Shown piece by piece: positions 1-8,654 of a DNA stretch of 14,370 bases (position 1 is its first letter; the number at the start of each line of letters is the position of its first letter). The notes beneath the pieces were generated by a model that did not search any database, had not been told where the DNA came from, and saw only the letters and a list, made by a program, of their open reading frames with translations. The stretch is taken from NCBI GenBank assembly GCA_905221605.1, contig CAJNDS010001550.1, positions 1 to 14,370 on the forward strand. Direction: 5' to 3'. The position numbers and the translations under genes were made by a program. Source of the stretch: Symbiodinium natans. Lineage: Eukaryota; Sar; Dinophyceae; Suessiales; Symbiodiniaceae.

Positions 1-72
<72 letters not shown>

Positions 73-89
73 AAAAAAAAAAAAAAAAA

Positions 90-164
<75 letters not shown>

Positions 165-266
165 AAAAAAAACAAAAAAAAAAAAAAAAACCAAAAAAAC
201 CAAAAACACCAAAAAAAACAAAAAACAAAAAAAAAAAAAAAAAAAAGCCGCCAAAAAACAAAAAAA
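1..266. repeat. A-homopolymer-like low-complexity tract
   Basis: The first 71 bases are all A. Single C's then appear at 72 and 90, CC pairs at 163-164, 191-192 and 200-201, and C's become frequent toward 266, where GCCGCC and a GGCCCCC step end the tract. Seen: the tract is A plus C only until about 246, and interruptions become denser from left to right. It could be the poly(A) end of a retroposon lying to the left of the window, an A-rich microsatellite decaying at one edge, or a sequencing or assembly artefact at a contig end. The sequence cannot decide between these. Confidence 0.95.
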
Positions 267-465
267 GGCCCCCTTCTTTTGATAATATTAGAAAATAATA
301 CTCATAATTTCTTTGGTCTTCTTTGGGGATGAACCTAATTATGAATACGATCGATCATTAATTCAGACCGTGAAGATTTGAATCATGAATCAAATTGGCA
401 ACTCTTGTACTAATTAATTCAACATCTCCTTTTTTTTTATTTTTGCCCCTGCACATTTATAAATA

Positions 466-485
466 ATATAATATATATATTATAT
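466..485. repeat. 20-bp perfect AT palindrome
   Basis: Positions 466-485 consist only of A and T and read identically on both strands. The symmetry breaks at 465 (A) and 486 (G). Such palindromes can extrude as cruciforms or simply reflect AT microsatellite growth. The core alternates TA, which favours slippage as the origin. No function is implied. Confidence 0.85.
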
Positions 486-501
486 GGAATCCATCAATGA
501 A

Positions 502-626
502 ATACTATAAGAAAGGAAAAAAAAAAGAAGAAACACAAAGAAGAAAGAAAAAGAAAAGAAAAAATAGAGAAGAGAAAGAAATAAAAAGAAATAGAAAGAT
601 ATAAATGAAATATGAATACTATAAGA
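502..626. repeat. Poly-purine tract between 11-bp direct repeats
   Basis: From about 511 to 600 the + strand is almost only A and G, with a few T's and C's (for example in CACAAAG near 533). The tract is bracketed by two exact copies of ATACTATAAGA at 502-512 and 616-626, 114 bp apart, with similar bases on either side. This could be a local tandem duplication later filled by purine microsatellite growth, or the scar of an insertion. No coding potential was seen. Confidence 0.7.
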
Positions 627-756
627 GAGCGAATGAAACCTCCAAAAGTCCATATATTAATATTTTTTCATATATAAATTTATCATATAATATTAAAGAT
701 CTTCCCTCCAATCATGGCCATAAATATGATGGAACCAAGCCAACCATTAATAACTG

Positions 757-1218
757 AACAAAATCCCGAAGAATAATCACGATAAATTCGTCTTCGGATT
801 CGTGCACGATTGCCTTCAAGAAATCAACACGCAATCCACCAAGACCGACCCAATCCCAACTACGAAGGAATGGAAAGCCTTCAAAAAATCCATTATGGTA
901 ATGAAGTTCGGCAGAGGAGACGATTATCTTTGATTATTCCTAACGCCCGCCGTTAGAGCGGGAAATTTAGCCAACAATATCTCCTTTACTACTGGGGCGT
1001 CCGCTACCAGCCTAAACGACGCGCTGAAACGCCTAAGAGATATATCTCAAATCCACCAAATCTTCAATCTCATGATCTCTTTTCTCCCAAGCTTCACCAC
1101 TCGTGTCTTTTGTTGTCACGCGCACGAGTCGTTCGACACTAGTTCTCGACGATTTCTCGCTTCAATCCCGCTCGCTCCCCTGCACGCCACTACAATCAAC
1201 AAGACCTTAACGAAATGA
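757..1218 (+). pseudogene. Possible decayed coding remnant, family not recognised
   Basis: In the frame that begins after the TAA at 754-756, the + strand stays open to the TGA at 1216-1218 except for one in-frame TGA at 931-933, giving about 150 sense codons. There is no ATG near the left end; the first in-frame ATG is at 895. The stretch is visibly more GC-rich than the AT-rich DNA before it. The translation is not low-complexity: it has a TKEWKAF segment (about 865-888) and an amphipathic-looking LNDALKRLRDISQIHQIF segment (about 1012-1065). A second frame, reading NEMKRLVGKM from about 1209, continues with one stop toward 1378, so a frameshifted gene or retroelement gag-like fragment is conceivable. 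I do not recognise the family, and chance openness is a real alternative. Confidence 0.2.
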
Positions 1219-1447
1219 AACGTCTGGTCGGGAAGATGACCGCTTAAACTAACGCAACACACACTTGGGAAAATGAACAAGGAAACTCAGGCTTCACGAG
1301 CAACCTTATGAGCATCAGAATCTATCTAAATATTTCTCCGTCAAAAAGATTCAATGTTCGACAAGCATCTGAAATATTAAATTTCTGAGATTATTCATCC
1401 TCGTGATTCTAGATTTCAGAATTTCTTCCTTGATTCTTTTTGATCGA
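1219..1447. other. Unique DNA before the satellite
   Basis: This is non-repetitive sequence joining the possible coding remnant to the satellite. One + strand frame reads about 40 codons (about 1245-1378) between stops, with an ordinary mixed composition, but nothing recognisable. From about 1380 it becomes AT-rich. The satellite begins abruptly at about 1448 with the TCCATTCTTATCC part of the monomer. No terminator, RNA or promoter is supported. Confidence 0.5.
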
Positions 1448-2295
1448 CTGGTCCATTCTTATCCATATCAAATCATTCCCCCAAGTCTTGGCGGCTCTTT
1501 CTAGCCAACTCTTATCCATAACAAGACTTTTGCTGACCCATTCTTATCCGTAATAAATCGTACCCCCGTGTCTTAGCGGCTCCTTCTGGCCCACTCATAT
1601 CCATCATAAATCTTATCCCCGAATCTTGGTGGCTCTTTCTGGCTCATTCTTATCCTATTAAATCGTTCCTCGGGTCTTGGTGGCTCTTTCTGGCCCATTC
1701 TTATCCATAAGAAGGCTCTTTCTGACCCATTCTTATCCACAATGAATCATATCCCCCGGGTCTTGGTGGCTCTTTCTGGTCCACTCTGATTCATAATAGA
1801 TGGTATTTTCGGGTCCTGGTGGTTCTTTCTGGTCCATTCTTATCCATATTAAATCATATTCCCGGGTCTTGGTGACTCTTTCTGGTCCACTCTAGTCCAT
1901 AACAAATCGAGTCCCCCATATCTTGCTGACTCTTTCTGGCCAACTCTTGTCCATAAAAAGGCTCTTTCTGGCACATTCTTATCCGCAACAAATCGAACCG
2001 CCGGATCTTGGTGGCTCTTTCTGACCCACTCTTATCCATAACAAATCGTACCCCCGGGTCTTGGTGGCTCTTTCTAGTCCACTCTTATCTATAACAAATC
2101 GTATCTCCGGGTCTTAGTGGCTCTTTACGGCCCATTCTTATCCATAAGAAGGCTCTTTCCGGACATTCTTGTCTGTAATAAATCGCACCCCGGATCTTGG
2201 TGACTCTTTCTGATTCACTGGCAATGACCTAGATTTGTCTCACATGATCTCTTGTACATAGCGGTCCTTCATCATGAACTTTCTAACCTTTGTTT

Positions 2296-2320
2296 CAAGT
2301 GCTTTACTTTCAAGCACTTG
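2296..2320. repeat. 9-bp inverted repeat with 7-nt loop
   Basis: CAAGTGCTT at 2296-2304 and AAGCACTTG at 2312-2320 are perfect reverse complements separated by 7 bases. It lies inside the insertion in the satellite. There is no T-run after it, and no gene precedes it, so it is not called a terminator. It may be a structural element of the inserted sequence. Confidence 0.85.
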
Positions 2321-2325
2321 CTTTT

Positions 2326-2401
2326 GGGAGCAGAAGCCTCCTGACATTTGAGAGTCGAGATAGATCTTTTCTTAATTGGCGCTGTTGGAAGCAGAAGCCT
2401 C
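2326..2401. repeat. Tandem GCAGAAGCCTC motif, 61 bp apart
   Basis: AGCAGAAGCCTC occurs at 2329-2340 and again at 2390-2401, each preceded by a TTGGR-type stretch (TTTTGGG at 2322-2328, TGTTGGA at 2383-2389). The second copy is preceded by AATTGGCGC (2374-2382). The same motif set occurs inverted at 8558-8633, so it is a small repeat family rather than chance. Confidence 0.7.
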
Positions 2402-3924
2402 TTGCGCTTGGAGGACTCATATTTCACGAATTATTCACTCTTATTCGTATCAGATCGTTTCCCCAGGTCTTGCTGGCTCTTACTGGTCCATACTTATCTA
2501 TAAAAAGGCTCTCTCTCCGACCCATTCTTGTGCATAACAAATCGCGCCCCCGGGTCTTGGTGGCTCTTTCTGGCCCATTCTTTTCCGTAACAAATCGCAC
2601 CCCGGGTCTTGGTGTTTCTTGTGGCCCATTCTTATCCGTAGCAAATCGTATTTCCGGGTCTTGGTGGCTCTTTCTGGCTTACTCTTATCCATAATTAATC
2701 GTAATTTCGGGTCTTGGTGGTTCTTTCTGGCCCGCAATTATCCTTAACAAGGCTCTTTCTGGTCCACACACAATAAATCGCACTCCCGGGTCTTGGTGAC
2801 TCTTTCTGATCCATTCTTATCCGGAATAAATCGCGCCCCCGGTTCTTGAAGGCTCTTTCTGACCCACTTTTATCCGTATCAAATCGTACCGTCGGGTCTT
2901 AGTGGATCTTTCTGGCCCACTCTTATCCATGATAAGATTCTTTCTGGTCCATTCTTATCTTTAATAATTTATCCATAATAAGGCTCTTTCCTTGCCATTC
3001 TTATCCGAAATAAATCGTATCCCCGGGAATTGGTGATTATTTCTGGTCTACTCTTATCCATAATAAATCGTTCTCCCGGATCTTGGTGAGTCTTTCTGAC
3101 CCACTCTTATCCATATCAAATCGTCCCCCCGGATCTTGGGGGCTCTTTCTGGCCCATTCTTATCCATAACAAGGCTCCATTTGGTCCATAAATCGCACCC
3201 CTGGGTCTTGGTGATTCTTTCTGGCCCAGTCTTATCCGTATCAAATCGTACCCCAGGATCTTAACAAATCGTATTCCTGGGTCTTGGAGGCTCTTTCTGG
3301 ACCTCTCTTATCCATAAGGCTCTTTCTGGTCCATTCTTATCCGAATAAATCGTACCTCCGGGTCTTGGTGACTCTTTCTGGCCCACTCTTATCCGAAAAA
3401 CATGTCATGGTGGCTCTTTCTGAACCACTCGTATCCGTAATAAGGCTCTTTCTAGCCCATTCTTATTTATACTAAATCGTACCCCCAGATCTTGGTGGCT
3501 CTCTCTCGCCCACTCTTATCCAGAACAAATTGTACCCCCGGGTCTTGGTGGTTCTTTCTGGCCATCGTACCCCCGCGTCTTGGTGACTCTTCCTGGCCCA
3601 CTCTTATCCGTGCCAAATCGTCCCCCCGGGTTGGTGGCTCTTTCTGACATACTCTTATTTATGATAAGGCTCTTTCTGCCCACCTCTTATCTGTAACAAA
3701 TCGTACCCCGGATGTTGGTGGCTCTTTCTGACCCATTCTTATTCGTAACAAATCATACCTCGGGTCTTGGTGGCTCTTTCTGGTCCACTCTTATCCATAT
3801 TATGGCTCTTTCTGGTCCATTCTTATCCAATACAAATCGTATCCCCGGGTCTTGGTGGCTCTTTCGGCCCACTCTTATCCATAATAAATCGTTTGCCCGG
3901 ATATTCGTGGCTCTTTCTGGATTA

Positions 3925-5155
3925 TTCTTATCCGTAACACATCGTACCCCCAGATCTTGGTGGCTCTCCTTCTTTCTGACCCGCTCGTATTCCTATCAAG
4001 ACTCTCTCTGGCCTATTCCTATCCGTAACAAATCGTACGCCCAGGTCTCGGTGGCTCTTTCTGGTCCACTCTTATCCGTTACAAATTGTTCCTCCGGATC
4101 TTGGCGGCTCTTTCTGGTCCACTCTTATCCATAACAAACCATTCCCTCGCATCTTGGTGATTCTTTCTGGCCAACGATATCCTCAACAAATCGTATCCTC
4201 GCGTCTTGGTCTTAGTGGCTCTTTCTGGCCCAATCTTATTCGTATCAATTCGTTCCCCCACTGGGTCTTGGTGGCTCTTTCTGGTCTATTCGTATCCGAT
4301 CCAAATCGTATTGCCGGTCTTGGTGGCTGTTTCTGACCCATTCTTATCCATAATGAGACTCTTTCTGGTCTTTTCTTATCCGTAATAAGTGGCTCTTTCT
4401 GGCCCATTCTTGTCTGCAACAAATCGTATCCCCGAGATCTTGGAGGCTCTTTCTGGTTCGTTCTTGCATGAAAATTCTGCTGGCCCGTTCTTATCCATAA
4501 CAATTCGTACCCCCTGGTCTTGGTGGCTCTTTCTCGCCCACTCTTATCCATAACAAAAATAGTACGCCCGGGTCTTGAAGGCTCTTTCTGACCCATTCGT
4601 ATCCATAATAAGGCTCTTTCTGGCTTGTTCTTACCCATGATAAATCGCACCCCCGGGTCTTGGTGGCTCTTTCTGGCCGACTCTTAGCTATAACAAGTCT
4701 TGCCCCCGGGTCTTGGTGACTCTTTCTGGTTTTTTCTTATCCATAACAAATCGTACCGCCGGGACTTGGTGGCTCTTTCTGGTCCACTCTTATCCGTAAT
4801 AAATCGCCTCCTTGGGTCTTCCATAACAAATCGTACCTCCGGGTCTTGGTGGCTCTTTCTGATCCATTCTTATCTATATCAAATCGTACCCCCGGGTCTT
4901 GGTGACTCTTTCTGGCCGTCTTTCTGGCCCGTTCTTATCTGTAATGAATCGTGCCCCCGAGTCTTGGTGACACTTTCTGGCCGACGCTTATCCGTAACAA
5001 ATCGTACCCCCGGGTCTTGATATCTCTTTCTGGTCCATTCTTATCATTAACAATCCTCTCTTATGTATAACAAGGCTCTTTCTCCTTTCTTATCCGTACT
5101 ACATCGCAGCCCCGGATCTTGGTGGCTCTTTCTAGCCCATTCTTATCCATAGTAA
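3925..5155. repeat. Satellite block also found at 6.9-7.6 kb (copy 1)
   Basis: Two sub-blocks carry rare variants that recur in the same order further right. The first, about 3930-4050, includes GACCCGCTCGTATTCCTATC and recurs near 6900-7020 at an offset of about 2978. The second, about 4975-5155, includes CCGACGCTTATCCGTAAC and the odd TTATCATTAA step, and recurs near 7405-7585 at an offset of 2430. The change in offset implies roughly 550 bp more between the sub-blocks in this copy than in the other. Boundaries are approximate. Confidence 0.6.
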
Positions 5156-5950
5156 ATCGTTTGCCCGGGTATTGGTGGTTCTTTCTGGCCGGCTCTGATC
5201 CGTAATGACTAGTACCGCCGGGTCTTGGTGGCTCTTTCTAGATCACTTTTGTCAATAACAAATCGCAGTCCCGAGTCTCGGCGGCTCTTTCTGACCCATA
5301 CTTGTCCATAACAAATCGCTTCCGCGGGTCTTGGAGGCTCTTTCTGGCCCACTCTTATATAAAACAAATCGTATCCACGGAACTTGGTGGTTGTTTCTGC
5401 CCACCTCTTATCTGGAATAAATCGTTCCCCGGGTCTTGGAGACTCTATCTGGACCACTCTTATCCATAACAAGACTCGATCTTACCGGTTCTGATCCGTA
5501 GCAAATCGTACCAACAAATCGTACGCCCGGGGCTCTTTCTGACCTTTTCTTATCCGCAAAAAAACTGTACCCCGGATCTTGGTGGCTCTTTCTAAATCCA
5601 TTCTTCTCCGTACCAAATCGTTTCGCCTGATCTTGGTGGCTCTTTCTGGCCCACTCTTATCAATAACAAATCGCACCCCCGGGTCTTGGTGGCTCTTTCT
5701 GGCCCACTCTTATCCATAACAAATCGTACTCCCGGGTCTTGGTGGCTTTTTCTGGCCCGCTCTTGACCGTAATAAGTCGTATTCCCGGGTCTTGATGGCT
5801 CTTTCTGGCCCATTCTTATCTATAACCTGTTCTTATCCGTAGCAAATCGTACCTCCGGGTATTGGCGGCTCTTTCTGACCCACTCGTATCCATAACAAAT
5901 TGTATTCCCGGGTCTTGGTGGCTCTGTCTGATCCATTCTTATCCATAATA

Positions 5951-6330
5951 AGACTCTCCCTGGCCCATTCTTATCCACAATAAATGGCACCACCGGGTCT
6001 TGGTGGCTCTTTCTGGCCCACTCTTCTCCAGAAATCGTCGCATCTTGCTGGCTCTTTCTGATCCACTCTTGTCCATAATAAGGCTCTTTCTGGCCCTTTC
6101 TGATCCGCAACAAATCGTCTCCCCGGGTCTTGGAGGCTCTTTCCGGACCATTCTTATCCATAACAAGGCTCCTACTTTCCCATTCTTGTCTGTATCAACC
6201 GCGCTCTTGTCTTGGTGGTTCTTTCAGCCCCACTCTTCTCCATAACAAATCGTATCCCCGGGTGTTGATGGCTCTTTCTGGCCCATTCTTATCCGTTATA
6301 CATCGTACCCCCGGGTCTTGGGGGCTTTTT
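5951..6330. repeat. Satellite segmental duplication, copy 1
   Basis: This block shares unusual variants with 6405-6840. Shared features are AGACTCTCCCTGG at 5951, the CACCACCGGGTCTT unit, a CGTCGC..TCTTGCTGG unit, TCTGTATCAACCGCG near 6190, and GGGTGTTGATGG near 6262. The offset grows from 454 at the left to 510 at the right, so the copies also differ by indels. Unequal exchange within the satellite is the usual explanation for such blocks. Confidence 0.75.
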
Positions 6331-6404
6331 CCTCCTTCTGACCCGTTCTTATCGCTAACAAGGCTCTTTCTAGCCTCTTCTTATCCATATCAAATCCATA
6401 ATAA

Positions 6405-6840
6405 GACTCTCCCTGGCCCATTCTTATCCATAACAAATCGCACCACCGGGTCTTAGTGGCTCTTTCTGGCCCACTCTTCTCCATAACAAATCGTATCGTC
6501 GCGTCTTGCTGGCTCTTTCTGATCCACTCTTACCTTTCTGGCCGATGCTTATCCATAACAAAGCGTAACCCCGGGTCTTGGAGGCTCTTTCTGGCCCATT
6601 CTTATCCGTAATGAATCGTAACCCCGTTGGGTCTTGGCTCTTATCTGTAACACGTCGCCATTCTTATCCATAGCAAGGGTTCCTATTTTCTATTCTTGTC
6701 TGTATCAACCGCGTCCTCGTCTTGGTGGTTCTTTCAGGCCCACTCTTCTCCATAACAAATCGTATCCCCGGGTGTTGATGGCTCTTTCTGGCCCATTCTT
6801 ATCCATTACACATCGTACGTCCGGGTCTTGGAGGCTCTTT
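6405..6840. repeat. Satellite segmental duplication, copy 2
   Basis: This is the second copy of the block at 5951-6330, with the same rare variants in the same order. The middle part (about 6530-6655) is rearranged: a truncated monomer begins with ACCTTTCTGG, and a CCCGTTGGGTCTTGGC unit has no counterpart in the first copy. The two copies are nearly adjacent, which fits a local duplication. Confidence 0.75.
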
Positions 6841-6897
6841 CTGGCCCATTCTTATCCATAACAAATCGTACCCCCGGATCTTGGTGGCTGTTTCTGG

Positions 6898-7585
6898 TCC
6901 ACTCTTATCCGTAACACATCATACCTCCGGGTCTTGATGACTCTTCCCTCTTTCTGACCCGCTCGTATTCCTATCAAAACTCTTTCTGGCCTACTCTTAT
7001 CCGTAACAAATCGTACGCCCGGGTCTTGGAGGCTCTTTCTGATCTACTCTTATCCATAACAAATCGCATCCTCGGGTCTTGGTGGAACTTTCTGACCCAT
7101 TTGTATCCATAACAAGGCTGTTTCTGACCCATTCTTATCCATAATAAATCGTACCCCCGGGCCTTGGTGGCTCTTTGTGGTAACAAAACGCACCCCCGGG
7201 TCTTGGTGACTCTTTCTGGCCCACTCTTATCCGTAACAAATCGTATCTCCGGGTCTTAGTGGCTCTTTCTGACCCACACGTATCCATAACAAATCGTATT
7301 CCCGGGTCTTGGTGGCTCTTTCTGATCCGTTCTTATCTATAATAAGGCTTTTTCTAGCACATTCTTATCCATACCAAATCGTTCCCCCGGGTCTTGGTGG
7401 CTCTTTCTGGCCGACGCTTATCCGTAACAAATCGTACCCCCGGGTCTTGGCGGCTCTTTCTGGTCCATTCTTATCATTAATAATCCTCTCTTATCCATAA
7501 CAAGGCTCTTTCTCCTTTCTTATCCGTAATATATCGCACCCCCGGATCTTGGTGGTTCTTTCTAGCCCGCTCTTATCCGTAGCAA
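6898..7585. repeat. Satellite block also found at 3.9-5.2 kb (copy 2)
   Basis: This is the counterpart of 3925-5155. GACCCGCTCGTATTCCTATC recurs from 6956 and CCGACGCTTATCCGTAAC from 7411, followed by the same TTATCATTAA step and the short CTCTTTCTCCTTTC monomer. This copy lacks roughly 550 bp between the two landmarks, so it is either internally deleted or the other copy expanded. Confidence 0.6.
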
Positions 7586-8497
7586 ATCGTACCCCCGGGT
7601 CTTGGTGGCTCTTTCTGGTCCGCTTTTATCCATAACAAATCGTACCCACGGGTCGCTCTTTCTGGTCCATTCTTGTCCATAAGAAATCCTTTCCCGGATC
7701 TTGATGGCTCTTTCTGGTCTACTCTTATCCGCTATAAATCGTACCCCCCGGGACTTAGTGGCTCTTTCTGGCCCACTCTTATGCATAACGAGGCTCTTTC
7801 TGGGTGGCTTTTTTCTGACCCACTTTTATCCATAACAAATCGTTCCTCCGGGTCTTGGTGGCTCTTTCTAGCCCATTCTTATCTGTGATAAATCGTACCC
7901 CCGGGTCTGTTGGTTCTTTCTTATTCGTAATATATCGTACCCCCGGGTCTTGGTGACTCTATCTAGTCCATTCTTATCCATAGTAAATCGTACCCCCGGA
8001 TCTTGATGGCTCATACTGGTCCAATCTTATCTGTGCCAAATCTTGGCGACTTTTTCTGATCCTCTTATCCACAATAAATCGTCCCTCCGGATCTTAGTGG
8101 CTCTTTTTGATCCACTCTTATCCATAAGAAATCGTATCCCTGGGTCTTGGTGACTCTTTCTGATCCATTCTTATCCATAATAAGGCTTTTTCTGGCCTAT
8201 TCTTATCCATAACAAATCGCACCCCCAGATCTTGGTGCCTCTTTCTAACCCATTCTTATCCATAACGAATCCTTCCCTCGGATCTTGGTGGTTCTTTCTG
8301 ACCCATTCTTAATCATAATAAATCATACTCCCGGATCTTGGTATCTCTTTCTGATCCATTCTTATCCATAATGAGAGTCTTTCTGGTCCATTCTTATCCA
8401 TAAGAAATCGTATCGCAGGGTTGGGATGATCCACTCTTATCCATTATGAATCGTCTCCGATTCTTGACGGCTCTTTCTGGTTTATTCTTATCCATAT

Positions 8498-8654
8498 TCT
8501 CATTAACCTCCGAAAGGGATTGATATATATACTCAAGACTTCGATACAAGAGATATATGCTCCCAAAAGCACCAATTTACATGAATTCCCCATAGAGGTT
8601 CATAAAAAAATCTAATGAGAGGTTTCTGCCCCCATATTTCTATCAAAAAGATTT
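8498..8654. other. Unique spacer between arrays with inverted dispersed motifs
   Basis: Non-tandem, AT-rich DNA separates the 53-bp satellite from the first G-rich minisatellite. TGCTCCCAAAAGCA at 8558-8571 is the exact reverse complement of 2319-2332. GAGGTTTCTGCCCCC at 8619-8633 is the near reverse complement of the GGGAGCAGAAGCCTC motif at 2326-2340. Read on the - strand, the two motifs are about 69 bp apart, compared with about 61 bp between the two motifs in the insertion. A - strand frame crosses this spacer (8533-8745), but half of it lies in minisatellite DNA and it matches no family I recognise. Confidence 0.65.

Larger units (their letters stand above)
267..756. other. AT-rich non-coding DNA
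   Basis: This stretch holds no convincing frame. All frames are closed by frequent stops, and the base composition is strongly AT with short A and T runs. It contains a perfect AT palindrome and a poly-purine tract, listed separately. TATA-like strings such as TATAAATA near 458 occur, but no gene follows them, so no promoter is called. The texture resembles plant intergenic DNA; that is an impression, not a demonstration. Confidence 0.7.
2220..2432. mobile_element. Insertion in the satellite flanked by a 7-bp direct repeat
   Basis: These 213 bp do not match the 53-bp monomer. They are flanked by ATTCACT at 2213-2219 and ATTCACT at 2433-2439. Removing the insert and one copy of the repeat restores a normal monomer in register, with CTCTTTCTG then ATTCACT then CTTATTCG. 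This is what a target-site duplication produces. Four of the seven bases (CACT) are monomer consensus, so the extra support comes from the shared non-consensus ATT and the exact register. No terminal inverted repeat, poly(A) or TG..CA ends are visible. The insert carries a hairpin and a 61-bp tandem motif, described separately. It may be a short non-autonomous element or an element fragment; the class is unknown. Confidence 0.55.
1448..8497. repeat. 53-bp satellite array with 29-bp short monomers
   Basis: The basic unit contains, in order, ATAACAAATCG, TACCCCCGGGTCTTGG, TGGCTCTTTCTGG and CCCACTCTTATCC. The period is 53 bp, measured for example between ATAAC at 5663 and 5716. Copies are diverged, with many single-base changes and small indels. 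A second, shorter monomer of about 29 bp recurs. It lacks about 24 bp (the CAAATCG to CTTGG part), so that ATAA runs straight into GGCTCTTTCTGG. At roughly 50 bp per unit the array holds on the order of 140 units. It is interrupted by an insertion at 2220-2432 and contains larger internal duplications. Because 53 is not a multiple of 3 and each strand has one stop per unit, frames of 60-155 codons arise by chance. None is a gene. Confidence 0.97.

Noticed and set aside
445-490. TATA-box promoter
   Set aside because: TATAAATA occurs inside generally AT-rich DNA with a palindromic AT run. No transcript or frame of substance follows it.
2296-2320. Intrinsic terminator
   Set aside because: The 9-bp stem has no following T-run and no upstream gene, and it lies in a probable insertion.
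1854-7888. Many frames of 60 to 155 codons on both strands of the 53-bp satellite
   Set aside because: They are frame-shifted readings of the same monomer (53 bp is not a multiple of 3). They start and stop where monomer variants gain or lose a stop, with no coding signature.
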